Of a DNA stretch of 64,000 bases, positions 52,590 through 62,078 are shown piece by piece. How positions within the stretch are numbered: position 1 is the stretch's first letter; every line of letters starts with the position of its first letter. Source of the DNA: Deltaproteobacteria bacterium (GTDB lineage: Bacteria > Desulfobacterota > Syntrophobacteria > Syntrophobacterales > Syntrophobacteraceae). Location of the stretch: NCBI GenBank assembly GCA_012517315.1, contig JAAYVE010000024.1, positions 124,001 through 188,000 of the forward strand, in the 5' to 3' direction. Position numbers and translations under genes: made by a program. The notes beneath the pieces are model-generated. The model ran no database searches. It had not been told where the DNA came from and worked only from the letters and a program-made list of their open reading frames with translations.

Positions 52590-53816
52590 ATGGGACGTGG
52601 AGGGTGGGCGTGGGGGCTGGTCTGCTGGGTTTTCCTCAAGGCCTTCTCCGCCTGGGCCGCAGACTGGACGGTGTCTCCCTCCCTGGACGTCTCCCAGGAA
52701 TTCAACAGCAATGTCTTTCTCCGGTCGGAGGATGTGGTGGAGGACGCCATCACCCGGTTCAAACCCGCCGTGCAGGTTGCCGGACGCACGGAGCGGAGCC
52801 GTGTCACCCTGGATGGGGCGCTGAACGGTGAGCTCTACTGGAAGGATTCCTCTCTCGACACGGTGGAGGCCGAGGTGTCGTCGGGGTTCGCCCATGAGTG
52901 GACGGAACGGCTCACCACCACCCTTGGGGCCAGGTTTGCCAAGGACGAAACCCTCGAATCCGAACTGGAGGCTACGGGGCTCGTGACCCGTCGGGTGGAG
53001 CGCCGCCGGGTCTGGGGGAGTATGGGGGCCACGGTGTCCCTTTCGGAGCGTTTCCTGCTGGATGTGGGAGGGGATGTGAGCTGCAGCCGATACCCCGATG
53101 GGACCTTTCCCGATGCGAATTTGTACCAGCTCTCCGTCAACCCCGGCTGGCGCCTGAGCCAGAGGGACACGGCGGGGGTTTTCGCCAGCGGATCGGTGAC
53201 CGACTACGAGGACAGTCTGAACAACATTATAAGGAATATATCGGGGGGCCTCTTTTGGAAGAGGGACCTGAGTGAGGGGAGCCGTTTCAGCCTGCAGGGA
53301 GGGTACCGGGTCACATGGCAGGAGCAGGACGTTCTGCGGGGGCGCATCCTGGTGAACCCCGACGGATCGTTCGGGGGCGTCGCCTTGGAACGGTCCAGGA
53401 GAAGATCCAGGGACGACGGGTTCGTCTTCAGTGGGACCCTCCAAAGGCAATGGACCGAGCGTGTCTCCACGTCCTTTTCCGCGGGACGGGAACAGGTGAG
53501 CAGCGTCACATCGGAGAGCACCGAGCGCACGTACCTTCGGGCGGGCGCCGGTTGGCAGCTGACGGAGCGCTTGTCCGCGGGACTGGACGTGGGGTACGAC
53601 CTGAATACGAGACAATTGGGGAGCCAGGTGGACGCGCACACGCTCAGGGTTTCGCCCGCACTGCGTTGGAGGATTTCGGAGAATCTCCTGCTGCGGGCGG
53701 GGGGATCCTATGAGACGGCCACGGACGATGTAGGCGGCGATACAAACGATCGGAGGCGGTTTCGCGCCTGGGTCGGGCTCACCTGGCAGCTGCCGCGCCG
53801 GCTGGAGAACCCCTGA
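52590..53816 (+). CDS. outer-membrane beta-barrel protein of the exopolysaccharide locus
   Basis: A 408-residue protein. The ATG at 52590 follows GGAGG at 52576 by nine bases; a GTG at 52566 is less likely. Signal peptide about 1-23 (ending AWA-ADW). The remainder alternates short strands with polar turns, each ending in aromatic or Val/Leu pairs (WTVSPSLDVSQEFNSNVFLR, ATGL...WGSMGATVSLSERFLL), and it ends with RAWVGLTWQLP, all typical of a large barrel. Similar proteins accompany PEP-CTERM/exosortase loci. It is the first gene of the plus-strand operon and probably the outer-membrane pore for the polymer. Confidence 0.82.
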   Translation: MGRGGWAWGLVCWVFLKAFSAWAADWTVSPSLDVSQEFNSNVFLRSEDVVEDAITRFKPAVQVAGRTERSRVTLDGALNGELYWKDSSLDTVEAEVSSGFAHEWTERLTTTLGARFAKDETLESELEATGLVTRRVERRRVWGSMGATVSLSERFLLDVGGDVSCSRYPDGTFPDANLYQLSVNPGWRLSQRDTAGVFASGSVTDYEDSLNNIIRNISGGLFWKRDLSEGSRFSLQGGYRVTWQEQDVLRGRILVNPDGSFGGVALERSRRRSRDDGFVFSGTLQRQWTERVSTSFSAGREQVSSVTSESTERTYLRAGAGWQLTERLSAGLDVGYDLNTRQLGSQVDAHTLRVSPALRWRISENLLLRAGGSYETATDDVGGDTNDRRRFRAWVGLTWQLPRRLENP

Positions 53817-53931
53817 GAGACGGGCAAGTGAGGGGCATGTGAGCGTTTGCGGGCTGCACCCCACAGGGGACGGGCGACCTCCCGGCTGCGGGTGGCGGAT
53901 CCGGAGCCGTTCAGTCGCCGAGTGAGGAAAC

Positions 53932-55677
53932 GTGGAAGAGAACCTGGAACTGGGAAAAGTCGCGGGGATCCTTCTCAAGCGGAAGTGGTGGTTCATCCTT
54001 CCCTTTGCGGGTTCCGTCATCCTGGCAGGGGTCATCGCCCTGGTGCTGCCGAACATCTTCAAATCCACGGCGACGATTCTCATTCAGAACCAGCAGATCC
54101 CCAGCACCTTTGTCCCGTCCACCATTACCAGTTATGCCCAGGAGCGCATCCAGTCGATCCTCCAGGAAGTCATGTCCCGTTCCAGGATCCTGGGGCTCGT
54201 GGAAAAATACAATCTGTTTGCGGACAAAAGGGAGAAGTTCACGACGGAAGAGCTGGTGGAAAGGATTCGAAAGCGCATCTCCCTCGAGACCATCAGCGCG
54301 GAAGTGACCAAGGAAACCCAGGCGCAGCCCATACGCCTCGCCATCGCCTTTTCCCTCTCCTACCAGGACGAGAATGCCCGGACGGCCCAGGCGGTGACCA
54401 ATGAGGTGGCGTCCTTTTATCTGGAAAAGAATGCGGAGGCCCGCCAGAAGATGGCCCGCGGCACCGCGGATTTCCTTGAGGAGCAGATACGCCAGGAAAA
54501 GGGGAGGATCGACGACCTGCAGACGCGTCTTGCGGAATTCCAGCGGGAGCACCTGGAGGAGCTCCCCGAGTATTCGGCCTTCAACATGCAAAAGCTGGAA
54601 AAGCTCAACGCAACCATCAGCGACCTCAGCATGCAGATCCGGTCCCTTGAGGAGCAGGGGACGACGCTCCGGGGGAACCTGACCCAGCTGGATCCATACG
54701 CCGGGGGCGCAGGAAGGGTGCTCAGCCCCGCAGAGCGCCTGCAGCAGGCCCAGATGGAGCGGGCTCAGCTCCTTTCCCGCTATTCGGAACAGCACCCCGC
54801 CGTAATGGCCAAGAACCAGGAAATCGCTCTGCTGCAAGAGGAGGGGGCCCTGGAGGGGGGAGCGGGTCAGGGGTCGGAGCGCCTCCGTGAGCTGGAGGGG
54901 AAGCTCGCTTCCCTGAAGGCCCGTTATGGGGAGAAACACCCCGATGTGGTCAAGACGGCAAAGGAAATGGAACGGGTGAGACGGGAGATGGATGCGGGGG
55001 GGAACAATCCCGCGTATCGAATCACGGGCAAGCGGGGTGACGCCACCAACCCCGCCTACCTGAGCCTCCAATCGGAACTGGACCGGATCGCCGTTTCCGT
55101 CAAATCCCTCAAAGGGGAGAAAAAGCGGCTGGAGGAGCAGATGCAGCAGGTGTATCGAAAGCTCCACGCCATGCCCCAGGTGGCCAAGGAGTTCAATGAC
55201 CTGGACACGGAGTTCAAGCTGGCCAAGGCCCATTATGCGGAGCTGCAGCAGAAACTTGCGGCGGCCAGGGTGTCCCAGGGGATGGAAGAGGGACAGCTGG
55301 GGGAGGCCTTTCTGGTGGTAGAGCCGGCCTTTCTGCCCGAGAAGCCTTTCAAGCCCAACAGGCTGGCGATCCTCCTCATCGGGGTCGTTCTTGGAGGCGG
55401 GTTTTCCGTGGGTATGGTCGCCCTTAGGGAGTTCACGGACAGGAGTGTCCGGGATGCGGAAGGATTGGAGAAGCTTGCCGGGATTCCTGTTATCTCCGTG
55501 ATTCCCAGGATCCTCACGGAGGGGGACCGGTCCCGGAGCCGGCGAAGACGGATCGTCGCAGCCGCCTCCGCGGCGTGCGGGATCCTGGTGGCCGTTCTCG
55601 TGTTTCACCTCGTGGTGATGGACCTGGACGTCTTCTATGCCAAGGTGGAGCGCTATATCAACCGGAAGATCCCTTGA
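53932..55677 (+). CDS. Wzz/GNVR-type chain-length determinant
   Basis: A 581-residue protein with a GTG start after GAGTGAGGAAAC. Helix one at about 19-43 (WWFILPFAGSVILAGVIALV); a Wzz domain; long coiled coils (about 165-240 and 300-440); the GNVR-like segment near 430-460; the conserved VEPAFLPEKPFKPNRLAI (about 464-481) before helix two (about 479-500). An extra hydrophobic helix lies at about 545-566 near the C-terminus. It would set polymer length and dock the CpsD-like ATPase encoded next. Confidence 0.92.
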   Translation: MEENLELGKVAGILLKRKWWFILPFAGSVILAGVIALVLPNIFKSTATILIQNQQIPSTFVPSTITSYAQERIQSILQEVMSRSRILGLVEKYNLFADKREKFTTEELVERIRKRISLETISAEVTKETQAQPIRLAIAFSLSYQDENARTAQAVTNEVASFYLEKNAEARQKMARGTADFLEEQIRQEKGRIDDLQTRLAEFQREHLEELPEYSAFNMQKLEKLNATISDLSMQIRSLEEQGTTLRGNLTQLDPYAGGAGRVLSPAERLQQAQMERAQLLSRYSEQHPAVMAKNQEIALLQEEGALEGGAGQGSERLRELEGKLASLKARYGEKHPDVVKTAKEMERVRREMDAGGNNPAYRITGKRGDATNPAYLSLQSELDRIAVSVKSLKGEKKRLEEQMQQVYRKLHAMPQVAKEFNDLDTEFKLAKAHYAELQQKLAAARVSQGMEEGQLGEAFLVVEPAFLPEKPFKPNRLAILLIGVVLGGGFSVGMVALREFTDRSVRDAEGLEKLAGIPVISVIPRILTEGDRSRSRRRRIVAAASAACGILVAVLVFHLVVMDLDVFYAKVERYINRKIP

Positions 55678-55861
55678 AGACCCCGCGTGAAGGTTTGCCC
55701 TCCCTGCGGCGTTCCGCGTCCGAGGCATAAGGATTCCCCAATACCTAATGCGTCGCGGCCTTCTCCTTCTTCATTATCTCCGGGAGAGAGTGGGGGCGGG
55801 AAGGAAGCCCTCCCGCCCGGGGGAAGGGGTGCCGGGGTCTCCGGGATTGACAAGGATCAAG

Positions 55862-56797
55862 ATGAGCTGGATCAAGAAGGCCCTGGAGAGGGCCAGAAGC
55901 GAAAGGAGCGCCGGGGAAGGGGCGGAGGGGGGATTGTCGTCCGCCGCCGGAGGCGCTTGTGCGTTAGAGGGGAAGCCCGTCCCGAAGCCCATCTATTCCA
56001 GGACCCGCGTCTTGCCGGTGCCGGAGGCGGTGCTGCTGGAAAACCGCATCGTGGCCGCGGACGAAAGCCATGCCGCCGCCGAGCAGTTCAAACTGCTGCG
56101 CACGAGGATCTTTCAGCAGATGCGTCCCCTCGGTCTCAACACGCTTCAGGTGACAGGGTTTCGCTCCCGGGAGGGGAAGAGCACGGTCGCCGTGAACCTC
56201 GCCATCAGCATCGCCAGGGACGTGCGCCAGACGACGCTGCTGGTGGACCTGGACTTCCGCAGGCCGGCCGTCCATCGCCTTCTGGCCCTCGGCGATTCCC
56301 TGCCGGGCCTCAAATCCTTTTTCCTGGACGGCATGCCGCTCCAGGAGGTCTTCGTGAGCCCGGGCATCGAGAAACTCACCGTCCTCCCCGCCGGGGGGCG
56401 TGTCGTCAACCCTACGGAAATGATCGGGTCCCCGGGGATGGAGGCCCTCGTCAAGGAACTCAAGGGACGGTACCCCGACCGGTTCATCGTGTTCGACACG
56501 CCACCCGTCACCGAATGCCCCGACCCCCTCGTCTTTTCCGATTATGTGGACGCGGTGCTTCTGGTGGCGAGGGCGGACCACACCCAGACGGACCAGGTGA
56601 AGGCGGCCATGGACCTGCTGCCCCGGGAGAAGCTACTGGGTGTTGTTCTCAATGACGCCTCGATCCCTGACTTGGACGAATCCGCCGACGGGAAAGAGAC
56701 GCTCTTCTGGAAAAGGCGCTGGAGACGGTGGTTCCATGGGGGGATGGCCCGTGCCGGGCGGTGGAAGGGAAACGGGGAGAGAGGGGGAGGGCCCTGA
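55862..56797 (+). CDS. CpsD/CapB-like polysaccharide ATPase, tyrosine-poor tail
   Basis: A 311-residue cytoplasmic ATPase. The ATG at 55862 (MSWIKKALERARSERS) is chosen; the same start motif opens the exosortase-locus autokinases. ATP-binding motifs are FRSREGKSTVAVNLA (Walker A, 100-114), LLVDLDFRRP (Walker A', about 126-135) and FIVFDTPPV (Walker B, 208-216). AAEQFKLLRTRIF (72-84) matches the family's interaction helix. Bacterial tyrosine kinases end in a cluster of Tyr; this tail (about 285-311) has Trp, Arg and Gly but no Tyr. It follows the chain-length gene and precedes the AAA ATPase. Confidence 0.88.
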   Translation: MSWIKKALERARSERSAGEGAEGGLSSAAGGACALEGKPVPKPIYSRTRVLPVPEAVLLENRIVAADESHAAAEQFKLLRTRIFQQMRPLGLNTLQVTGFRSREGKSTVAVNLAISIARDVRQTTLLVDLDFRRPAVHRLLALGDSLPGLKSFFLDGMPLQEVFVSPGIEKLTVLPAGGRVVNPTEMIGSPGMEALVKELKGRYPDRFIVFDTPPVTECPDPLVFSDYVDAVLLVARADHTQTDQVKAAMDLLPREKLLGVVLNDASIPDLDESADGKETLFWKRRWRRWFHGGMARAGRWKGNGERGGGP

Positions 56798-56872
56798 TGC
56801 GGAAGGAAGGATCGCCAGCCTCCGGGATGAACGAATGTTTTCGCCGCGAGCGTTAGATCAAAAGGCACATGC

Positions 56873-58093
56873 ATGCACACTCAATTCTTCGGCTTGAAAA
56901 GACGCCCGTTCGGCCTCACTTCTGACCCGGAGTTCCTTTTCCTGAGTCGTGTGCACGACCTGGCCCTCACGCACCTGGAGTACGGGCTGGCACACAATCT
57001 CGGTTTCATGGCCCTCACGGGGGGGGTGGGTACGGGAAAGACCATCCTCGTCAAGCACCTGCTGGAAAAGGTAAGGGATTCCTTCCATGTGGCCATGATT
57101 TTCAACACCTTCCTCGATGCCGAGACACTCCTGGCCGTTTTGGTGCGGGAGTTCGAGCTCACCCCGCGGTCCCAAAGGAAGAGCGATCTCTTTGAGGCCT
57201 TGTTCCGGCATTTCATGGACCTTTATGCCGCCGGAATGCGGTGCGCCATCGTGGTGGACGAGGCGCAGAACCTTTCGGGGGAAGCCTTCGAGGAGTTGAG
57301 GATGCTGTCCAACCTGGAGGTCGGCCAGGATTTTCTCCTGCAGATCATCCTGGCGGGACAACCTCAGCTCAGGACGAGGCTCTCCGATCCCTCGCTGGTG
57401 CAGCTGGCCCAGAGGATTTCCGTTCACTTCCACCTGGTTCCCCTTTCGCAGGCGGAAGTGGGGGATTACATCCGCCACCGCATGCGGGTTGCGGGATATG
57501 GGGATGAGGAACCGCCGGTCTTTGGGGAGGATGCGGTGCAGGCCGTCTTCAGGATGTCCCGGGGTATCCCCCGCTTGATCAACTCCGTCTGCGATGCCGC
57601 CCTCTCTTTCGCGTACGCCGAAGGGGTGCGGCGGGTGGATGGGGAAACGGTGGACGCGGTTTCGGCGGAAGGAGGGTTTTCAGGGACGGGAGCGGCCGCC
57701 GCTGAAGAGGCTGCGGAGGGCGGTTCCGGCGGACTGCCGGGCTGGCTCCCCGTTACGGTGGCGGCGGATGGGACTCCCCCGTGGGGGGAAGCGGCTCTCC
57801 TTCGGGACATGGAACGGCGTCTGTCCGCCCTGGAGAAGCGACTTGCTTCCCTGGGAGCCAACGGTTCAGGAGTCAGGGGGGGTGAAGACACCGATGGGGG
57901 GAGGGTCTCCTCCGTTCCCGAGGTGCAAGGGGAGACCATGGAGCGAGGCGGCTGGGAAGATGCCCTGAAAGCCCTGCGGCTCGATTACATGGAATTGAAC
58001 GCCCAACTGGAAGCCCTTCGGGGAACCCTGGCGTCCAGGGAGTCCCGGGGCAGGTTCAAGAGATTGTGGAGGTTGATCAATGGGGGCCAATAG
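56873..58093 (+). CDS. ExeA-like AAA ATPase of the exosortase/exopolysaccharide locus
   Basis: A 406-residue protein. FFGLKRRPFGLTSDPEFLFL (5-24) is the family start; Walker A is TGGVGTGKT (49-57) and Walker B is CAIVVDEAQN (124-133), followed by LRMLSNLE and sensor-like ILAGQPQLRTRL. After about residue 270 comes a Gly/Ala-rich linker, then a coiled segment (about 310-400) with MERRLSALEKRLASLG. This is the ATPase regularly found with PEP-CTERM systems; its exact task is not known. It overlaps the next gene by 14 bases. Confidence 0.9.
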   Translation: MHTQFFGLKRRPFGLTSDPEFLFLSRVHDLALTHLEYGLAHNLGFMALTGGVGTGKTILVKHLLEKVRDSFHVAMIFNTFLDAETLLAVLVREFELTPRSQRKSDLFEALFRHFMDLYAAGMRCAIVVDEAQNLSGEAFEELRMLSNLEVGQDFLLQIILAGQPQLRTRLSDPSLVQLAQRISVHFHLVPLSQAEVGDYIRHRMRVAGYGDEEPPVFGEDAVQAVFRMSRGIPRLINSVCDAALSFAYAEGVRRVDGETVDAVSAEGGFSGTGAAAAEEAAEGGSGGLPGWLPVTVAADGTPPWGEAALLRDMERRLSALEKRLASLGANGSGVRGGEDTDGGRVSSVPEVQGETMERGGWEDALKALRLDYMELNAQLEALRGTLASRESRGRFKRLWRLINGGQ

Positions 58094-60467
58094 AGTCGTG
58101 AGAACCGTGTTTCCGGTGTGTCTTCTTGCCGTGTCGCTCCTTTTTTCCGGATGCGGCAGCAAGGAGGAGAAGGTCGCCAAGTTCATCGCGCGGGGGGATC
58201 AGTTAATGGAGAAGGGCGACCCGGTGAAGGCCGTCCTGGAGTACAAGAATGCCCTGCAGATCGACCCCAAGAACGCGCGAGGCAAGTTTGCACTGGGAAA
58301 GGCTTATTTGAAGCAGAAGGAGATGTGGCAGGCTTTCGCATCGTTCCGGGGAGCACTGGAGCTGGACCCCGGCCTGGATGAGGCCAGGCTGGAAGTGGCC
58401 TCCCTCCTGGCCCTCTCGGGTCAGGGGCAGAGGGTTCTGAACGAACTGGGGCAGCTGAGGGAGCCCCAGAAGTACCAGCCCCGTGTGGAAATCATTCGCG
58501 CCCAGGCCTACCACAGTCTGAAACAGCCCCAGGCGGGCATCGACGTCTTGAAGGGAATCCCCGGGGGGGAGAAGCTGGCCGAAGTGCAGGCTCTTCTCGC
58601 CGTCCTTCACCGCGAGATGGGAGATGCGGCCGCCATGGAAGAGGCGGCCGGCCGTTGGCGCAGCCTGGACCCCAAGAACCCGTCCTCTTATATCCTGCTG
58701 GCGCAACATGCGGCCAGGAGCGGCAATAAGGAGCGGGTGGCGAGGGAACTGAACGCCATGGTGGAGGCCAACCCCGGGGAATCCAAAGTCGCGCTGCTGC
58801 GGGCCCAGATGCTGGAGGGGTTCAAGATGCCGGAGGAAGCGGCGGAGGCGTTCGACCAGCTTCCGGGGGATCCGGATCTGCAGAAGGCCCGTGCGGTTTT
58901 CCTCCAGCAGCGGGGGGACCTGGCCGGGGCCAGGAAAACCCTGGAGACGGTCCTGGCGGCAAAGCCGTCGGACACCGACGCGGTGCTCCAGCTTGTGCGG
59001 GTCATGGTGGCGGGAAATGAGACCCAGCCGGCCGTGGATTTCCTGGACAAGACCCTGAAGCTGGATCTCAAGGGGGTCGAGCGGGAGCGGATCCTTCTCG
59101 CCAAGGCATCCCTCAAGGCGGACCTTTCGGAAATGGAGAGCGCCAAAACCATCTGCCAAGAAGTCCTCAAGCAGAACCAAGGGAACATGGACGCCCACCT
59201 CCTCTTGGGGACCATCCTCCTCAGCCAGGGGAAGTCGGAGGAAGCGGAAATCCACCTCAACCAGGTGGCCAAGGCCCAGCCCGACAACGCCAACGCACAG
59301 ATTTACCTCGCAAGAAGCCAGCTCCAGAACAAGAAAGACGCCCTCGCCGTGGAAACCCTGAGAAACGCCCTCGCAGTGTCACCCGCCTCCCGGGAGGTGC
59401 GCTTCGAACTGGTGCGTGTACACCTTGTGCAGAAGGACCCCGAGCAGGCGGTGAGAGTCCTGGACCAGGGACTGGAACAGTCGCCGGGGGACTTGATGTT
59501 TCTCAGGGCCCGTGGGGAGATCCAGACATCGAGGAAGGAGTTCGGCAAGGCGGAGCAGGATTTTCGCCAGATGGTCCGCACGGCCCCCCAGGATGCCCTG
59601 GGATACATGGAAATGGGATACCTGATGCTCGCCCAGTCCCGCCATGACGAGGCCCTCAAGTGGTTCCGGGAGGTACTGGAAAAGGAAAAAGGTTGGGAAG
59701 CGGCCCTGCCGGCCCTCATCCGTGCATTCGCTGCCAAGGGCGACCCCGGAGGGGCTCTGGCGGCGGTGGAGGCGGAGGCCGCCAGGAAGCCGGAGTCCGG
59801 CCTTCTGCAATTCTACCTGGGGAAGCTGCAGGCGCAGCAAAACGCGTTGGACAAGGCGGAGAGAGCCTATCTTCGGGCCACGGAAATCGCTCCTGACTGG
59901 TTCGAACCTTACCGGGCTCTGGCGGAGCTCTACACGAGACAGGGGAAAAAGGACGAGGCCCTGGCGAAGATGGAGGAGATCTACAGGAAGAACCCTACAC
60001 CGGCGGTCGTCATGAACCTTGCCGTTCTCTACGAAAACCGGGGCAGGCGGGATGAAGCGACACGGCTGTTCGACGAGGTGATCCAGAAGTCCAACCGTGC
60101 CCCGTCGGTCCTAAACGATCTCGCCTACCTCTTCGCCGAAACGCGCCAGGATGCGAAAGACCTTGCCAGGGCTGCGGAAATGGCGGCGCAGGCCCTTGCT
60201 CGGGAACCGGAAAACCCGGCCATCAAAGACACGGTCGCCTGGGTCGCCTTCAAGCAGGGGAACCTGGATGCCGCCTGGTTTCACCTCCAGGAAGCCCTCG
60301 TCAAACAGCCCGACGTGGGGATTCTCAATCTCCATGCGGCCATCGTGGCCAAGGCGAAGGGGGACAAGCAGTTGGCCATGGATTTGCTGGAAAAGGCGAT
60401 CAACCAGAAATCGGATCTCATCTCCCACCAGAGGGCCATGGAATTGAAAAAGGAATGGGAGGGATGA
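58080..60467 (+). CDS. PrsT-like TPR-repeat lipoprotein
   Basis: A 795-residue protein with a lipoprotein signal (LLFSGC, Cys25). The rest is a superhelix of about twenty TPR units of 34 residues, for example GDPVKAVLEYKNALQIDPKN (about 46-65) and NPTPAVVMNLAVLYENRGRR. It resembles the TPR lipoprotein PrsT of exosortase loci. It should be anchored in the outer membrane, facing the periplasm, and may hold the export parts together as AlgK/BcsC-type TPRs do. It starts inside the end of the AAA ATPase gene (14-base overlap). Confidence 0.9.
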   Translation: MGANRVVRTVFPVCLLAVSLLFSGCGSKEEKVAKFIARGDQLMEKGDPVKAVLEYKNALQIDPKNARGKFALGKAYLKQKEMWQAFASFRGALELDPGLDEARLEVASLLALSGQGQRVLNELGQLREPQKYQPRVEIIRAQAYHSLKQPQAGIDVLKGIPGGEKLAEVQALLAVLHREMGDAAAMEEAAGRWRSLDPKNPSSYILLAQHAARSGNKERVARELNAMVEANPGESKVALLRAQMLEGFKMPEEAAEAFDQLPGDPDLQKARAVFLQQRGDLAGARKTLETVLAAKPSDTDAVLQLVRVMVAGNETQPAVDFLDKTLKLDLKGVERERILLAKASLKADLSEMESAKTICQEVLKQNQGNMDAHLLLGTILLSQGKSEEAEIHLNQVAKAQPDNANAQIYLARSQLQNKKDALAVETLRNALAVSPASREVRFELVRVHLVQKDPEQAVRVLDQGLEQSPGDLMFLRARGEIQTSRKEFGKAEQDFRQMVRTAPQDALGYMEMGYLMLAQSRHDEALKWFREVLEKEKGWEAALPALIRAFAAKGDPGGALAAVEAEAARKPESGLLQFYLGKLQAQQNALDKAERAYLRATEIAPDWFEPYRALAELYTRQGKKDEALAKMEEIYRKNPTPAVVMNLAVLYENRGRRDEATRLFDEVIQKSNRAPSVLNDLAYLFAETRQDAKDLARAAEMAAQALAREPENPAIKDTVAWVAFKQGNLDAAWFHLQEALVKQPDVGILNLHAAIVAKAKGDKQLAMDLLEKAINQKSDLISHQRAMELKKEWEG

Positions 60468-60655
60468 TCTCCTACCCATGAAGCGTCACGCTCCTCAGGG
60501 TGGAGGTCATCACCCTGAATGGGCGTAGACAAAACGGCGTCGGGCTTGCCTGTTGCCCCCCGGGGGCGGCGGCTTTCGACCCTTCAGAAAGACAATTGAC
60601 GGATCACCAGACCAACAGAACTGACACGAACCCTTCTAGCGTGGAGTGGATTTGG

Positions 60656-61243
60656 ATGCAGGGGAGATTGGCAACGGGATGGCTTGTGGCATGCTCCGTG
60701 GCTTGCGTTCTGCTGGCCGGTTGGACGATTCGGATCTCCCTGCGCCACCATGAACAGATCGAATCCATCAAGGGGGAGATGGAGAAGCTCGTCAACCGGT
60801 TGACTGTGGATTCTTACCTGCTCCAGAAATCGGAGGTCGGATACGTTCTTCACCTGGCCTTCAAGGGGACACGCCCCGAACCCCTGGGGAAGATGGCTTT
60901 CGAATTCTATCTCCCTAAGGCCACGCGGGCGAGGATCCTGGAAGCGAAACCCACCAGGGATGGCGGTACGTTCGAATATTCGAAGGATTCCCTCTGGATT
61001 TCCAGGGACGGAACGGAAGCTTCGCTCATTTATAACCTGTGGAGCAATACCGCGACCCTCCAGGTCACCCTGACGGAGCCCTCGCCCCTATACCTGGTGG
61101 GAAACCATGGCATCCCCTTCCTGGCCATCCGCATGGATGATGTAAAAATAGGCCGCAGCGCAGGGATTGACGCATTCGCCCGTGCAAACGGAAAAGAACA
61201 GAGCAATTCACCCCAACAACAGTTGAGCCCTTTTCCCAGATGA
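60656..61243 (+). CDS. membrane-anchored hypothetical protein
   Basis: A 195-residue protein when started at the ATG at 60656 with GGAG nine bases upstream; the frame is open for another 52 codons before it. One N-terminal membrane helix (about 8-25, GWLVACSVACVLLAGWTIRI) and a short coiled stretch (about 30-50) precede a strand-rich domain (about 55-165). No family recognised. It is the last gene of the plus-strand export operon, so a role in the exopolysaccharide machinery is likely but unproven. Confidence 0.65.
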   Translation: MQGRLATGWLVACSVACVLLAGWTIRISLRHHEQIESIKGEMEKLVNRLTVDSYLLQKSEVGYVLHLAFKGTRPEPLGKMAFEFYLPKATRARILEAKPTRDGGTFEYSKDSLWISRDGTEASLIYNLWSNTATLQVTLTEPSPLYLVGNHGIPFLAIRMDDVKIGRSAGIDAFARANGKEQSNSPQQQLSPFPR

Positions 61244-61267
61244 TTCTGAACGGGGGCAATGCCTAGG

Positions 61268-61298
61268 GGGAGGAAAGACCCTGTGGGGGGTTCCTCCC
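61268..61298. repeat. 8-bp hairpin between converging genes
   Basis: GGGAGGAA (61268-61275) and TTCCTCCC (61291-61298) can pair across a 15-base loop. It lies between the stops of two convergent genes and may end transcription, but no U tract follows on either strand. Confidence 0.4.
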
Positions 61299-61364
61299 TC
61301 CACCCTTTCCTCATTCCCCGGGGCTTCACGCATGCACGGCGTTGCGCCTCGCAGTCCCTGGAAC

Positions 61365-61922
61365 TCAGTCATGCCAGCTGGAACGCATCCGATCACCACG
61401 GTCGCGCTCGAATTCGAAATATATGTCTCCGAGCTTATTGGCCAGAGCGGGGCGCCATTTCTCAGGCAAGGCTTCCCGGGTTGGAATCCCCACGTCTACC
61501 TGGTGAGTTCGTTTTTCGCTGTAATAGCCGTCTGCATCCTTGATCCGGATTTCAGCGCGGACGGTCTGCCAGCCGAAAATACGGAACGGCATGTGGATGG
61601 CCACGTAGCCCGAGAACCCGCGCCTGTTTTGACCCCGAAGGGTGATGATCTCCGTGGAATTCCTTCCCCCAAGCTGCGTCACCTCGAACCAGAGGATCTG
61701 CATGTCTCCTCTAGGGTCGGTTCCTTCGACGAAAACCAGCCAAGGCCCCCCCTGGATGGAACTGACGGCAAAGGAATCGGAGATGACGGGGCCGTCGGCG
61801 AAAAGGTCCCCCGGGGCGGGCGGCGCCGCGATCACAAGAGCCGGAAGAAGGATGAAACCCAGGAGAGCTTCGGCAAGGACCCTCCACCGGGAACCCGGAA
61901 CAGCGTTATTCAATGTCTTCAT
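61365..61922 (-). CDS. secreted hypothetical protein
   Basis: A 185-residue protein with AGGAGG before the ATG at 61922. The signal peptide spans about residues 1-33 (VLAEALLGFILLPALVIA). The mature part is strand-rich (GGPWLVFVEGTDPRGDMQIL, NRRGFSGYVAIHMPFRI) and looks like a small Ig-like or beta-sandwich fold, ending in a charged helix. No known motif. It is convergent with the export operon and upstream of nothing on its strand for 150 bases; the YitT gene may be co-transcribed ahead of it. Confidence 0.7.
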   Translation of the reverse strand: MKTLNNAVPGSRWRVLAEALLGFILLPALVIAAPPAPGDLFADGPVISDSFAVSSIQGGPWLVFVEGTDPRGDMQILWFEVTQLGGRNSTEIITLRGQNRRGFSGYVAIHMPFRIFGWQTVRAEIRIKDADGYYSEKRTHQVDVGIPTREALPEKWRPALANKLGDIYFEFERDRGDRMRSSWHD

Positions 61923-62078
61923 TTTGTCCTCCTGACAGGGAACCTGAAAGGTGTAATGAGACGCATCTCTCACTTTTCAATTATAACCACAATGGATTGC
62001 TCATTCATACGACCTTGTCCATCAATGCTTCCGTGCCAGCGGGATCGAGGGGTCCCGTCCCCCATCCAATCGCGGTCC

